From contig CP012388.1 of the NCBI GenBank assembly GCA_001708385.1, forward strand, positions 2,852,001-2,916,000: a stretch of 64,000 bases of DNA. The letters run 5' to 3'. Position 1 is the stretch's first letter. Each line of letters starts with the position of its first letter. The position numbers were made by a program, and so were the translations under genes. Positions 36,391-43,967 of this stretch are shown here, one piece after another. The notes under the pieces are model-generated. The model saw nothing but the letters and a program-made list of their open reading frames with translations. It searched no databases and had not been told where the DNA came from. This stretch comes from Flavobacterium psychrophilum. Lineage in GTDB: Bacteria > Bacteroidota > Bacteroidia > Flavobacteriales > Flavobacteriaceae.

Positions 36391-37659
36391 TTAGTTGATA
36401 ATGTTTTCTGAATTTGCGCTTCCTATGCCTATCACCCTGTCATAACGCTCGCCATTTTCTCTGTAATACACCAATACAGTGTAATCATTTTCTGTCTGGT
36501 AATAGTTGCCGTCTATAGCATTCTTGCCGTCTACCTTGCCGTTTTTATCGGCTACGATATACTGATAGTTGGTAAAGCCTTGTTTTACCATGATTGCTTT
36601 TTCGTAGGTAGCAGTCTTCTCGTTATAGTCCATTTTATATTCGGGCGTTTTGGCGTAGTTGTTAAACATTCCGCCTACATAAACGTCTTTCTTTTCGTAA
36701 AAGGTTGGAGCGATCATGCTGAAAAATACCCATGTATAGTCAGACTCCAGCATTGGGTTGGTAACACTAAGGTTGATATTATTCACCCTGAAGTTACCAT
36801 TAACATCGGGATAAAACGTATAGCCTTTTGCATTTCGTGCTTCGCCTGGGTAAAGTATCGTGTTGTAAATCTCGCCTGCTGTAATGCGCATAACGTTGTT
36901 TACAGCATTACGAATGTCTTTGTTCTCAAAGTATAAAAATTCGTTGCCCGCCCAGAACTGGGTTTCTTTATCGTAACGGTAAATAAGGTCGTTGCCGGTA
37001 GTATACTGGGGTTTTATATTGTAAATGGCGGTGTCAAAGCGTCCGTTCTGAAAAAGGGCAACCTTTACATTTTGCAACGGGCTTTGGAACTGTATAGAGG
37101 CACTTCTTATTGAAAATTCAAGATTGTGTTTTTCCTGTATTACAGCCATGTCCCTGGCTCTTTTTACCTGAAGCGGTACTGCTACCTGTTCCTGATATAA
37201 TACAAATCTCCTGCTGAATACCACTTCGCGGTCGTCATTAAGAATTTTTAATATATAGTTACCACTAAGTAAAAGTGTAGTAAAGTTATTAGGGAATGGC
37301 AATGTATATCGCGAATAGATCTGCAGGGTATTAAACGAGTTATCATACGTTTGTATCCTTTGGTTGTCAAACCCCTGTATGTAATCGTTTATTGTTAACT
37401 GGGATGACGGTGTCCAGTCGTAATTGCAATGTTGAAGGGTGTAATAATAGTTGGCTTCGTTGCCAAAAAGGTCGTCAAAAACAAAAGTGAAATTATCGCC
37501 CAGCCTAAAGAAAGGATATACATTTTCTCCATTTTTTGTAAATGAAGCTGTTTTTATATTGTAAGGCGGTGCAACTTCCTGCTGAACCTGCCCTAGAAAT
37601 GTTATCGGAAGAAGTAAAAAAAGCGATAAGGCAATAAACCTTTTAATTGCACCCGTCAT
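36391..37659 (-). CDS. DUF5103 protein, type IX secretion plug type
   Basis: A 422-residue protein with a signal peptide (1-23, FLGQVQQ end) and a beta-rich body: NVYPFFRLGDNFTFVFDDLFGNEANYYYTLQHCNYDWTPSQLT-type opening, then an Ig-like middle and a TYEKAIMVKQGFTNYQYIVAD end. The family (DUF5103) includes the plug that closes the SprA translocon of the type IX secretion system on the periplasmic side. Several secreted proteins in this window carry T9SS sorting domains. It is a single gene just upstream of apaG (113-base gap). Confidence 0.85.
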   Translation of the reverse strand: MTGAIKRFIALSLFLLLPITFLGQVQQEVAPPYNIKTASFTKNGENVYPFFRLGDNFTFVFDDLFGNEANYYYTLQHCNYDWTPSSQLTINDYIQGFDNQRIQTYDNSFNTLQIYSRYTLPFPNNFTTLLLSGNYILKILNDDREVVFSRRFVLYQEQVAVPLQVKRARDMAVIQEKHNLEFSIRSASIQFQSPLQNVKVALFQNGRFDTAIYNIKPQYTTGNDLIYRYDKETQFWAGNEFLYFENKDIRNAVNNVMRITAGEIYNTILYPGEARNAKGYTFYPDVNGNFRVNNINLSVTNPMLESDYTWVFFSMIAPTFYEKKDVYVGGMFNNYAKTPEYKMDYNEKTATYEKAIMVKQGFTNYQYIVADKNGKVDGKNAIDGNYYQTENDYTVLVYYRENGERYDRVIGIGSANSENIIN

Positions 37660-37785
37660 TTTGTTTCTGGTTTTGTTAGTGAACGTAAATATAGGAATAT
37701 ATATTATATCCTAAATGAAGTTAACAATAAGCACGCCAAAATTGTCATAGGTATTTAGTTGTTATAAAGATAATTCATACCTGAA

Positions 37786-38553
37786 TTAATCTTTATAACA
37801 AACCGGAATAATCTCTCCTTTAGCAAGGCAAAAACGTTCAACATCGGCCTCATTCAGTTTTTTAGTGTAGTCTTCTTCTACAACCCTAAAGCCGATGCTT
37901 CTTAGTTTATCAAAGTAGTCACGACCGTAAACCCTTACGTGGTCATACTGTCCAAAAATGCGTGCGCGCTCTTTTGGATCGGTAATGCTGTTATCTTCAA
38001 AAGTAGTTTCACGGCTCAGGTCCTGCGGAATCTGAAAAATTCCCATGCCGCCGGGCTTAAGTACGCGATATAATTCCTGCATCGCTTTTGTATCGTCCGG
38101 TATGTGTTCCAGTACGTGGTTACACAGTATCAGGTCGTAAGCATTGTCTTCAAACGGCAGGTTACAAATATCAGCCTTAACATCTGCCAGGGGAGAATAA
38201 AGATCGGTAGTTGTGTAATCCAGGTTTTTCTGGTTACGGAAACGTTTGTAAAAAGCCTGTTCGGGTGCAAAATGCAATACCTTTTTCTGTGACGTAAAAA
38301 AGTCGGTTTCCCTGTTTAAGTACAGCCACAATAAGCGGTGCCTTTCCAGGGAAAGCGTTCCCGGAGCCAATACATTATTACGCTGGTGTCCATAACCATA
38401 CGGCAGGAAGTTTTTAAAACTTCTGCCATCTATAGGGTCAGTGTAAGTATCCCCTTTTAAGGCAAAAGCCAAAACGGGGCGTGCTACATAGCTAAGCCTT
38501 ATAAGCAGCGGGCGGGGAATGGTGTTAAGTATAAACTTAAAAAGTTTCTTCAT
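37786..38553 (-). CDS. Class I SAM-dependent methyltransferase
   Basis: A 255-residue methyltransferase with the SAM motif region VLHFAPEQAFYKRF (about 90-103), the acidic loop DVKADICNLPFEDNAYDLILCNHVLEHIPDDTKAM and the GGMGIFQIPQD strand. The N-terminus (RPLLIRLSYVARPVLAFALKG) is hydrophobic and basic and may touch the membrane. The substrate is unknown; the family often modifies sugars or lipids in surface polysaccharide clusters. Confidence 0.85.
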   Translation of the reverse strand: MKKLFKFILNTIPRPLLIRLSYVARPVLAFALKGDTYTDPIDGRSFKNFLPYGYGHQRNNVLAPGTLSLERHRLLWLYLNRETDFFTSQKKVLHFAPEQAFYKRFRNQKNLDYTTTDLYSPLADVKADICNLPFEDNAYDLILCNHVLEHIPDDTKAMQELYRVLKPGGMGIFQIPQDLSRETTFEDNSITDPKERARIFGQYDHVRVYGRDYFDKLRSIGFRVVEEDYTKKLNEADVERFCLAKGEIIPVCYKD

Positions 38554-38562
38554 GGGCTATTT

Positions 38563-39041
38563 CGCAAAGATTCACAAAGAAGGCGCAAAGTTTCGCAAAG
38601 ATTTATTAATAATGATTTGCAGTTTTTTGATTTATAAAACGTTTAATGCCTTCTTTGAGTGTTTTAGTATGAAAATTGATTAATAATCCTAAAGGATAAT
38701 TTCCTAATTTAAGATAAGTTAGTATTTGTGCATAGTGCACATCTGTAAAACATTCAACAGTTTTTAGCTCCAGTACTAGTTTGTTTTCGACGAGCAAGTC
38801 AATTCTGTAGCCGTGTTCAAGTTTAATGTCTTTATAGATTATAGGTAGTGCTTTTTGACTTTCTACGTATAGTCCACTGTTTCTAATTTCATAAGACAAA
38901 CATTCACAATACGAAGATTCCAAAAGACCTGGGCCGAGGGTTCTGTGAACTTCTATGGCTAATCCAATAACTATATTTGATAGCTTATTTGCATCCATAA
39001 GTCTTTGTGAATCTTTGTGTATCCTTTGTGTCTCTTCGTGT
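38563..39041. mobile_element. GxxExxY cassette bounded by inverted repeats
   Basis: CAAAGATTCACAAAG at 38565-38579 is exactly inverted as CTTTGTGAATCTTTG at 39003-39017, one copy on each side of the GxxExxY gene. The repeats continue as degenerate GCAAAG/CTTTGTG words (38584-38600 and 39018-39041). A solo copy occurs at 4610-4625. The layout looks like a small cassette with terminal repeats; there is no transposase. Confidence 0.5.
38606..38998 (-). CDS. GxxExxY family protein, PD-(D/E)xK nuclease fold
   Basis: A 130-residue protein with the family motif G24-LL-E27-SS-Y30 (GPGLLESSY) and a nuclease-like core HGYRIDLLVENKLVLELK, giving Asp67, Glu77 and Lys79. The spacing matches the PD-(D/E)xK fold (Pfam PDDEXK_3 group). 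Family members occur as multi-copy, apparently horizontally spread genes in environmental bacteria; function unknown. The gene is bracketed by 15-bp inverted repeats and lies between two housekeeping genes that it does not resemble. Confidence 0.85.
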   Translation of the reverse strand: MDANKLSNIVIGLAIEVHRTLGPGLLESSYCECLSYEIRNSGLYVESQKALPIIYKDIKLEHGYRIDLLVENKLVLELKTVECFTDVHYAQILTYLKLGNYPLGLLINFHTKTLKEGIKRFINQKTANHY

Positions 39042-39049
39042 AACCTGTC

Positions 39050-39868
39050 TTAAACTGTAAACGGCACTTTTCTAAATTCCTCCTCTTCATTACTCTCAAT
39101 ACCTAATGCTTTATAAACATAAGCGAAAGTTGAAAGCAGTTCCGGTTTGCCATCCACTAAAGCAACATTATGCTCAAAGTGGGCGCTTGGTTTACCATCG
39201 CGGGTTACAATTGTCCAGCCGTCTTTAAGCTGTTTAATGTTTTTGGTACCCATGTTTATCATTGGCTCAATAGCAACTACAAGTCCTTCAACAAACAGTT
39301 TTCCGCGTCCTCGTTTACCGTAGTTAGGCATTTCAGGGCCTTCATGCATTTTTTTACCAAGTCCGTGGCCAACAAGCTCACGTACTACGCCATAACCTTC
39401 AGCTTCGGTATATCGTTGTATTGCGTTGCCAACATCTTCAACACGGTTTCCGGCTTTAAATTCACGGATTCCTACATATAATGATTCTTTGGTAACCTTA
39501 AGCAGTTTTTTAGTTTCCGGAGCTACATCGCCTATCTCAAAAGTATAGGCATGGTCGCCATAATATTCGTTCATAATAGCACCACAATCTACAGATACTA
39601 TGTCGCCTTCTTCAATGGGGCGGTTAGTAGGCAGACCGTGAACAATCTGGTCGTTTACACTGGTAAGCAGGGTAGACGGGCAGCCGTAAAGGCCAAGAAA
39701 ACCGGGAACAGCACCGTTGTCGCGGATGAACTCTTCAGCTAGTTTGTCCAGGTGAAGTGTAGTAACACCCGGTTTTATTTCGGAGGCAATCATGCCTAGT
39801 GTCTTAGAAACTATAAGTGCACTTTGGCGCATCAATTCAATTTCTTCTCTCGTTTTTGGGATAATCAT
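39050..39868 (-). CDS. map: Methionine aminopeptidase, type I
   Basis: The 272-residue cytosolic metallo-aminopeptidase removes the initiator Met. Metal-binding residues are seen in VDCGAIMNEYYGDHAYT (two Asp), LVGHGLGKKMHEGPEMPNYG (His) and LVVAIEPMIN and FEHNVALV (Glu). There is no N-terminal extension. A -7 box (TACTTTTG on the minus strand, 39896-39889) precedes the gene. Confidence 0.96.
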   Translation of the reverse strand: MIIPKTREEIELMRQSALIVSKTLGMIASEIKPGVTTLHLDKLAEEFIRDNGAVPGFLGLYGCPSTLLTSVNDQIVHGLPTNRPIEEGDIVSVDCGAIMNEYYGDHAYTFEIGDVAPETKKLLKVTKESLYVGIREFKAGNRVEDVGNAIQRYTEAEGYGVVRELVGHGLGKKMHEGPEMPNYGKRGRGKLFVEGLVVAIEPMINMGTKNIKQLKDGWTIVTRDGKPSAHFEHNVALVDGKPELLSTFAYVYKALGIESNEEEEFRKVPFTV

Positions 39869-39930
39869 AGTCTAAAATTTTTCCAGGGCAAAAGTACAAC
39901 TTTCCGCCGGATTATTTTAACTGCCTGCGT

Positions 39931-39950
39931 AACATGAGATATATCATGTT
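39931..39950. promoter_or_regulatory. Crp/Fnr-type palindrome upstream of the CoA-transferase gene
   Basis: AACATGA-N6-TCATGTT is a perfect 7-bp inverted repeat with a 6-base spacer, the geometry of Crp/Fnr operators. It ends directly before a -33-like TTG (39951-39953) and a -7 box TAATTTTG (39970-39977) of the CoA-transferase gene, and lies in the promoter area shared with map. Confidence 0.6.
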
Positions 39951-39994
39951 TTGTAACTTTAAAGACATTTAATTTTGCGTAAAACTTATTAGGT

Positions 39995-41269
39995 ATGAGT
40001 AAATATGTAACCGCGGCAGAAGCCGTAAAAGTAGTACAGTCAGGAAACAGGATATATGTGCAGGCAGCCGGTGCAACACCAACCGTGCTAACCAAAGCAC
40101 TTGCAGAAAGGGCATCAGAACTTCGCGATGTAGAAGTTTGCCATATGCATACAGAGGGAGAGGCAGCGTATGCCGACCCAAAACTAAAAGACAGCTTTCA
40201 TGTCAACTCATTTTTTATCGGTAAAAATGTAAGGCATACATTATCGGCGGGTAACGGGTCGTATACTCCGGTGTTTTTAAGTGAGATACCACGGCTGTTC
40301 CGTAAAAATATATTGCCGCTGGATGTAGTTTTTATTCACGTTTCGCCACCGGATCATCATGGGTATTGCTCATTGGGAATTTCGGTTGAAGCAACAAAAG
40401 CAGCTATAGAAAATGCAAAGGTTGTTATTGCACAGGTAAACCCACAGATGCCAAGAACCTTTGGCGATAGCGTAATTAAGATCTCTTCTATAGATTACCT
40501 TGTTGAGGTAGATGCACCAATGTACGGGCATGGCATAGCGCCAATATCCGAACAGGAAGAATTGATAGGGGGTTTTGTAGCTTCGCTTATTGAAGACGAA
40601 AGCACTTTGCAAATGGGTATCGGGTCTATACCGAATGCTGCCCTTGCAAAACTGACCAACCATAAAAACCTGGGACTGCATACAGAAATGTTTTCCGATG
40701 GAGTTATCGATCTTATTGAAAGCGGCGTGATTAATTGCAAGTTTAAAGGTGTGACCAAAAACAGGGCACTGGCTACGTTTTTAATCGGTTCGCAAAGGTT
40801 GTATGACTTTGTAAACGATAATCCGTTTATATCAATGCGCGAATCTTCATTTGTGAATGATACGGCTGTTATCCGCCGAAACCCTAAAATGATAGCTATT
40901 AATTCGGCTATTGAGGTAGATATTACCGGGCAGGTTTGTGCCGATTCTATCGGATCAAGAATGTATAGTGGTGTTGGTGGGCAGATGGACTTTATCAGAG
41001 GGGCATCGTTAAGCGAAGGTGGTAAAGCTATTATAGCATTGCCATCGGTTACCAAAACAGGCGAAAGCAAAATCGTGCCATTTCTAAAAGAAGGTGCAGG
41101 TGTTGTTACAACCCGTGCCCACGTGCAGCATGTTGTAACAGAATACGGTATTGCCGATTTATATGGTAAAACCCTTAAGCAGCGCGCCAATGCTATGGTA
41201 AATATTGCGCATCCCGATCATAGGGAAGCTATAGACAGGGTCAATTTTGATAGGTTCAATAATATATAG
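39995..41269 (+). CDS. Acetyl-CoA hydrolase/CoA-transferase family protein
   Basis: A 424-residue family I-like CoA-transferase (4-hydroxybutyrate or acetate/succinate CoA-transferase group). The catalytic Glu231 lies in NLGLHTEMFSDGVIDL and the acyl-CoA-binding glycine loops in GIGSIPNAAL and GVGGQMDFIRGA. It exchanges CoA between short-chain acids; the exact acid is not readable. It is a single gene with an Fnr-type site at 39931-39950, hinting at control by oxygen or carbon supply. Confidence 0.9.
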   Translation: MSKYVTAAEAVKVVQSGNRIYVQAAGATPTVLTKALAERASELRDVEVCHMHTEGEAAYADPKLKDSFHVNSFFIGKNVRHTLSAGNGSYTPVFLSEIPRLFRKNILPLDVVFIHVSPPDHHGYCSLGISVEATKAAIENAKVVIAQVNPQMPRTFGDSVIKISSIDYLVEVDAPMYGHGIAPISEQEELIGGFVASLIEDESTLQMGIGSIPNAALAKLTNHKNLGLHTEMFSDGVIDLIESGVINCKFKGVTKNRALATFLIGSQRLYDFVNDNPFISMRESSFVNDTAVIRRNPKMIAINSAIEVDITGQVCADSIGSRMYSGVGGQMDFIRGASLSEGGKAIIALPSVTKTGESKIVPFLKEGAGVVTTRAHVQHVVTEYGIADLYGKTLKQRANAMVNIAHPDHREAIDRVNFDRFNNI

Positions 41270-41301
41270 TAGTGATTAGTATAGTTTTTTTAAGTGTGAA
41301 T

Positions 41302-41337
41302 ACCCGTAAAAGTCCTTTGTGTTTTTGCGGGTTTTTT
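41302..41337 (+). terminator. Terminator after the CoA-transferase gene
   Basis: Stem ACCCGTAAAA with TTTTTGCGGGT (one bulge), followed by a T run. Confidence 0.7.
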
Positions 41338-41342
41338 ATGTA

Positions 41343-41372
41343 AAAAAAATCCGCTACGGTTAGGTAGCGGAT
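41343..41372 (-). terminator. Terminator of gpmI
   Basis: Nine-bp perfect stem ATCCGCTAC / GTAGCGGAT (41349-41357, 41364-41372) followed on the minus strand by a T run. Confidence 0.85.
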
Positions 41373-41395
41373 CTATATATAACTAAAGTTTTGTA

Positions 41396-42916
41396 TTATG
41401 ATACAAGCGAATGCCTTGTCATTGCTTCCGGCTGTGGTATGCCCATCATGTCTAAAATAGTAGGGGCAATATCACCCAGCACACCATCTTTAACGTGTTT
41501 AATGTCTTTGTCAACAATTATAATAGGCACAGGGTTCGTGGTGTGTGCCGTATTCGGCGAACCGTCCGGGTTAATCATGGTTTCGCAGTTACCGTGGTCT
41601 GCAATTACAATTGTAGTGTAGCCATTTTCAAGCGCAGCTTCAATAACTTCTTTAGCACATTGGTCTACCGCTTCGCAGGCTTTTATGGCAGCTTCAAAAA
41701 CTCCTGTATGGCCTACCATATCTCCGTTTGCAAAGTTTAGGCAAACAAAATCTACCTCTCCTTTTTTAAGTTCCGGTACCAGGGCATCTTTAAGGTCAAA
41801 GGCGCTCATTTCCGGCTGAAGGTCATACGTTGCTACTTTTGGCGATGGGCAAAGTAAACGCTTTTCACCCTCAAAAGGCTCCTCACGGCCTCCCGAGAAA
41901 AAGAAGGTAACGTGCGGGTATTTTTCAGTTTCGGCAATACGAATCTGTTTTTTACCATTGCGTGACACAATTTCGCCAAGCGTTTCGGTAAGGTTGTCTT
42001 TATCGTAAACTACATGAATGTTTTTGAAGTTATCATCGTAGTTAGTCATGGTAACATAGTATAGTTTCAGCTTGTGCATGTTTTGCTCATGAATATCAAA
42101 CTGGCTCAATACTTCTGTTAGCTGCCTTCCACGGTCGGTACGGAAGTTGAAGAAGATAACAACATCATCTTCCTGTATTGTAGCAAGAGGTTTACCGTCG
42201 GCACCTGTCATTACTATAGGTTTGATGAATTCATCGGTAACGCCTTCTTTGTAACTATCCTGTATGCTGTCTACTGCATTGGTAGATGGTGTTCCTTCGC
42301 CGTTAACCAAAAGGTCGTAAGCCAGTTTTACCCTTTCCCAACGCTTGTCACGATCCATTGCATAGTAACGCCCGATAACAGATGCAAGTTTTGCGTTTTT
42401 GTCTTTCAGGTGGTTTTCAAGTTCGGATATAAACGACACCCCCGATTTTGGGTCAACGTCGCGTCCGTCTGTAAAGGCATGGATGAAAACATTATCTACA
42501 CCGGCTTCCTGCGTAGCATCTACCAGTCCTTTAAGGTGTTCTATATGAGAGTGCACTCCTCCGTTAGAAACAAGTCCTAATAACTGTACTTTTTTGTTGT
42601 TTTGTTTTGCATAGTTAAAAGCCTCAACAAGCGGTTGTTCCTGTGCAAGGGTTTTGTTTTGTACGGCAAGATTTATTTTTACAAGATCCTGGTATACAAT
42701 TCGTCCTGCGCCAAGGTTCATGTGTCCTACCTCGCTATTACCCATTTGTCCTTCAGGAAGGCCAACGTTTAAGCCGTCTGTTCTCAGGGATGCACTTGCG
42801 TAGTTTTCGTATAGGCTTTTGATAAACGGAACGTTTGCATTGTCTATGGCTGATACTTTAGGATCGGGCGATTTCCCCCATCCGTCAAGGATCATTAAAA
42901 TTACTTTTTTGTTCAT
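41396..42916 (-). CDS. gpmI: Cofactor-independent phosphoglycerate mutase GpmI
   Basis: The 506-residue Mn-dependent enzyme interconverts 3- and 2-phosphoglycerate in glycolysis. Catalytic Ser61 is in EGQMGNSEVGH, the first metal site in MILDGWGKSPD, and the second in ADHGNCETMI and FANGDMVGHTG. I start at the ATG at 42916 (MNKKVILMILDGWG); an in-frame GTG nine codons upstream gives a non-conserved extension. It is a single gene. Confidence 0.96.
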   Translation of the reverse strand: MNKKVILMILDGWGKSPDPKVSAIDNANVPFIKSLYENYASASLRTDGLNVGLPEGQMGNSEVGHMNLGAGRIVYQDLVKINLAVQNKTLAQEQPLVEAFNYAKQNNKKVQLLGLVSNGGVHSHIEHLKGLVDATQEAGVDNVFIHAFTDGRDVDPKSGVSFISELENHLKDKNAKLASVIGRYYAMDRDKRWERVKLAYDLLVNGEGTPSTNAVDSIQDSYKEGVTDEFIKPIVMTGADGKPLATIQEDDVVIFFNFRTDRGRQLTEVLSQFDIHEQNMHKLKLYYVTMTNYDDNFKNIHVVYDKDNLTETLGEIVSRNGKKQIRIAETEKYPHVTFFFSGGREEPFEGEKRLLCPSPKVATYDLQPEMSAFDLKDALVPELKKGEVDFVCLNFANGDMVGHTGVFEAAIKACEAVDQCAKEVIEAALENGYTTIVIADHGNCETMINPDGSPNTAHTTNPVPIIIVDKDIKHVKDGVLGDIAPTILDMMGIPQPEAMTRHSLVS

Positions 42917-43259
42917 TTTCAAGATGTTATTAATTTTTGGCACGATTTTGGGATTATATTAACCCGTAATCGAGGCTCTAAAATTACTATAATTTAGCCG
43001 GTTTTACATACAGTAGCGACGGGTTTGTATTGTGTTTTATAGAAAATTTAATAAAATTTTAATAATCAACGCAATATATGTTTTTGACAACCGTTATAAT
43101 AATGATTATCGATGAATATGAGATACAGCTTTTGGGAAAAGGCCTATCAAATGAATAAATGTTAAATAATTGATTTTAACAGTGTTGCTATTTTTTGTTT
43201 AGATTTCTTTAACTTATTTTAGCCATTCTGATTAAAAACACAACTACTAGAATTTACTT
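42917..43259. other. 343-base gap between gpmI and an L,D-transpeptidase
   Basis: The gap is AT-rich. It contains an 18-codon reading frame (43102-43158) that I do not consider a gene, and a -7-like box (TATTTTAG) near 43216-43223 that may belong to the transpeptidase. No strong palindrome or hairpin is visible. Confidence 0.5.
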
Positions 43260-43967
43260 ATGGTTTACAACTTTTTTACGTCCGTTTTCTTTTTGTTCTT
43301 TTCGCTTACTGCAACAACACCAAAACATACTGAAAGTAAAGGAACCCTTGCTACTGTTGAGAATTCTGCAGTAGCCGAGACACAAAATGTGTACAACTCT
43401 ATCAAATTGCACTCTGCCTCAATGCCAAAATTCGAATGCTTTTCTAAAGCAATGAACGGATTTAAGCGTCTTAAGGCTCAGGGGAAAATTAAAAAAGACA
43501 TTCTTACCCTTATCGATTTTAGCCAATCGTCTAATACTAAACGACTTTGGATAATTGATATGGCTACTAACACTGTATTGTATAATACTTTGGTAGCGCA
43601 CGGAAGAAACAGCGGCGACGAGTTTGCAACTGATTTTTCTAATGCATCAAGCTCTAACAAAAGCAGCCTTGGTTTTTATTCTACAGGAGAAATTTACAAC
43701 GGTAAACATGGTGCTTCACTTCGCCTTGACGGGTTGGAGAATGGCATAAACAACAATGCACGCAACAGGGCTGTTGTTATGCATGCTGCCGATTATGTAA
43801 GCGAATCATTTATTAAAATGCACAAAAGACTAGGCAGAAGCCAGGGATGCCCTGCTTTACCATCTGAACTTACTAAAGAGGTGATAAGCCTTATAAAAGA
43901 CAAATCATGCCTTTTTATTTATCATCCGTCAAAAAACTATGTAGCGTCGTCTAAATTACTGTCGTAA
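43260..43967 (+). CDS. Murein L,D-transpeptidase catalytic-domain protein (YkuD_2 type)
   Basis: A 235-residue exported protein with a hydrophobic N-terminus (VFFLFFSLTATTP). The catalytic domain carries LWIIDMATNTVLYNTLVAHG, then HAADYVSESF, and the nucleophile region RSQGCPALPSE with Cys197. The family links or attaches peptidoglycan through L,D bonds. Its last 12 bases overlap the end of the convergent L,D-transpeptidase gene. The two differ strongly in sequence, so this is not a recent duplication. Confidence 0.85.
   Translation: MVYNFFTSVFFLFFSLTATTPKHTESKGTLATVENSAVAETQNVYNSIKLHSASMPKFECFSKAMNGFKRLKAQGKIKKDILTLIDFSQSSNTKRLWIIDMATNTVLYNTLVAHGRNSGDEFATDFSNASSSNKSSLGFYSTGEIYNGKHGASLRLDGLENGINNNARNRAVVMHAADYVSESFIKMHKRLGRSQGCPALPSELTKEVISLIKDKSCLFIYHPSKNYVASSKLLS

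Noticed and set aside
40495..41190. 231-codon open frame on the minus strand across the CoA-transferase gene
   Set aside because: Antisense to a motif-complete gene; composition is non-protein-like.
43102..43158. 18-codon frame in the gap before the L,D-transpeptidase
   Set aside because: Too short, no start signal and no signal peptide or motif; expected by chance in 343 bases.
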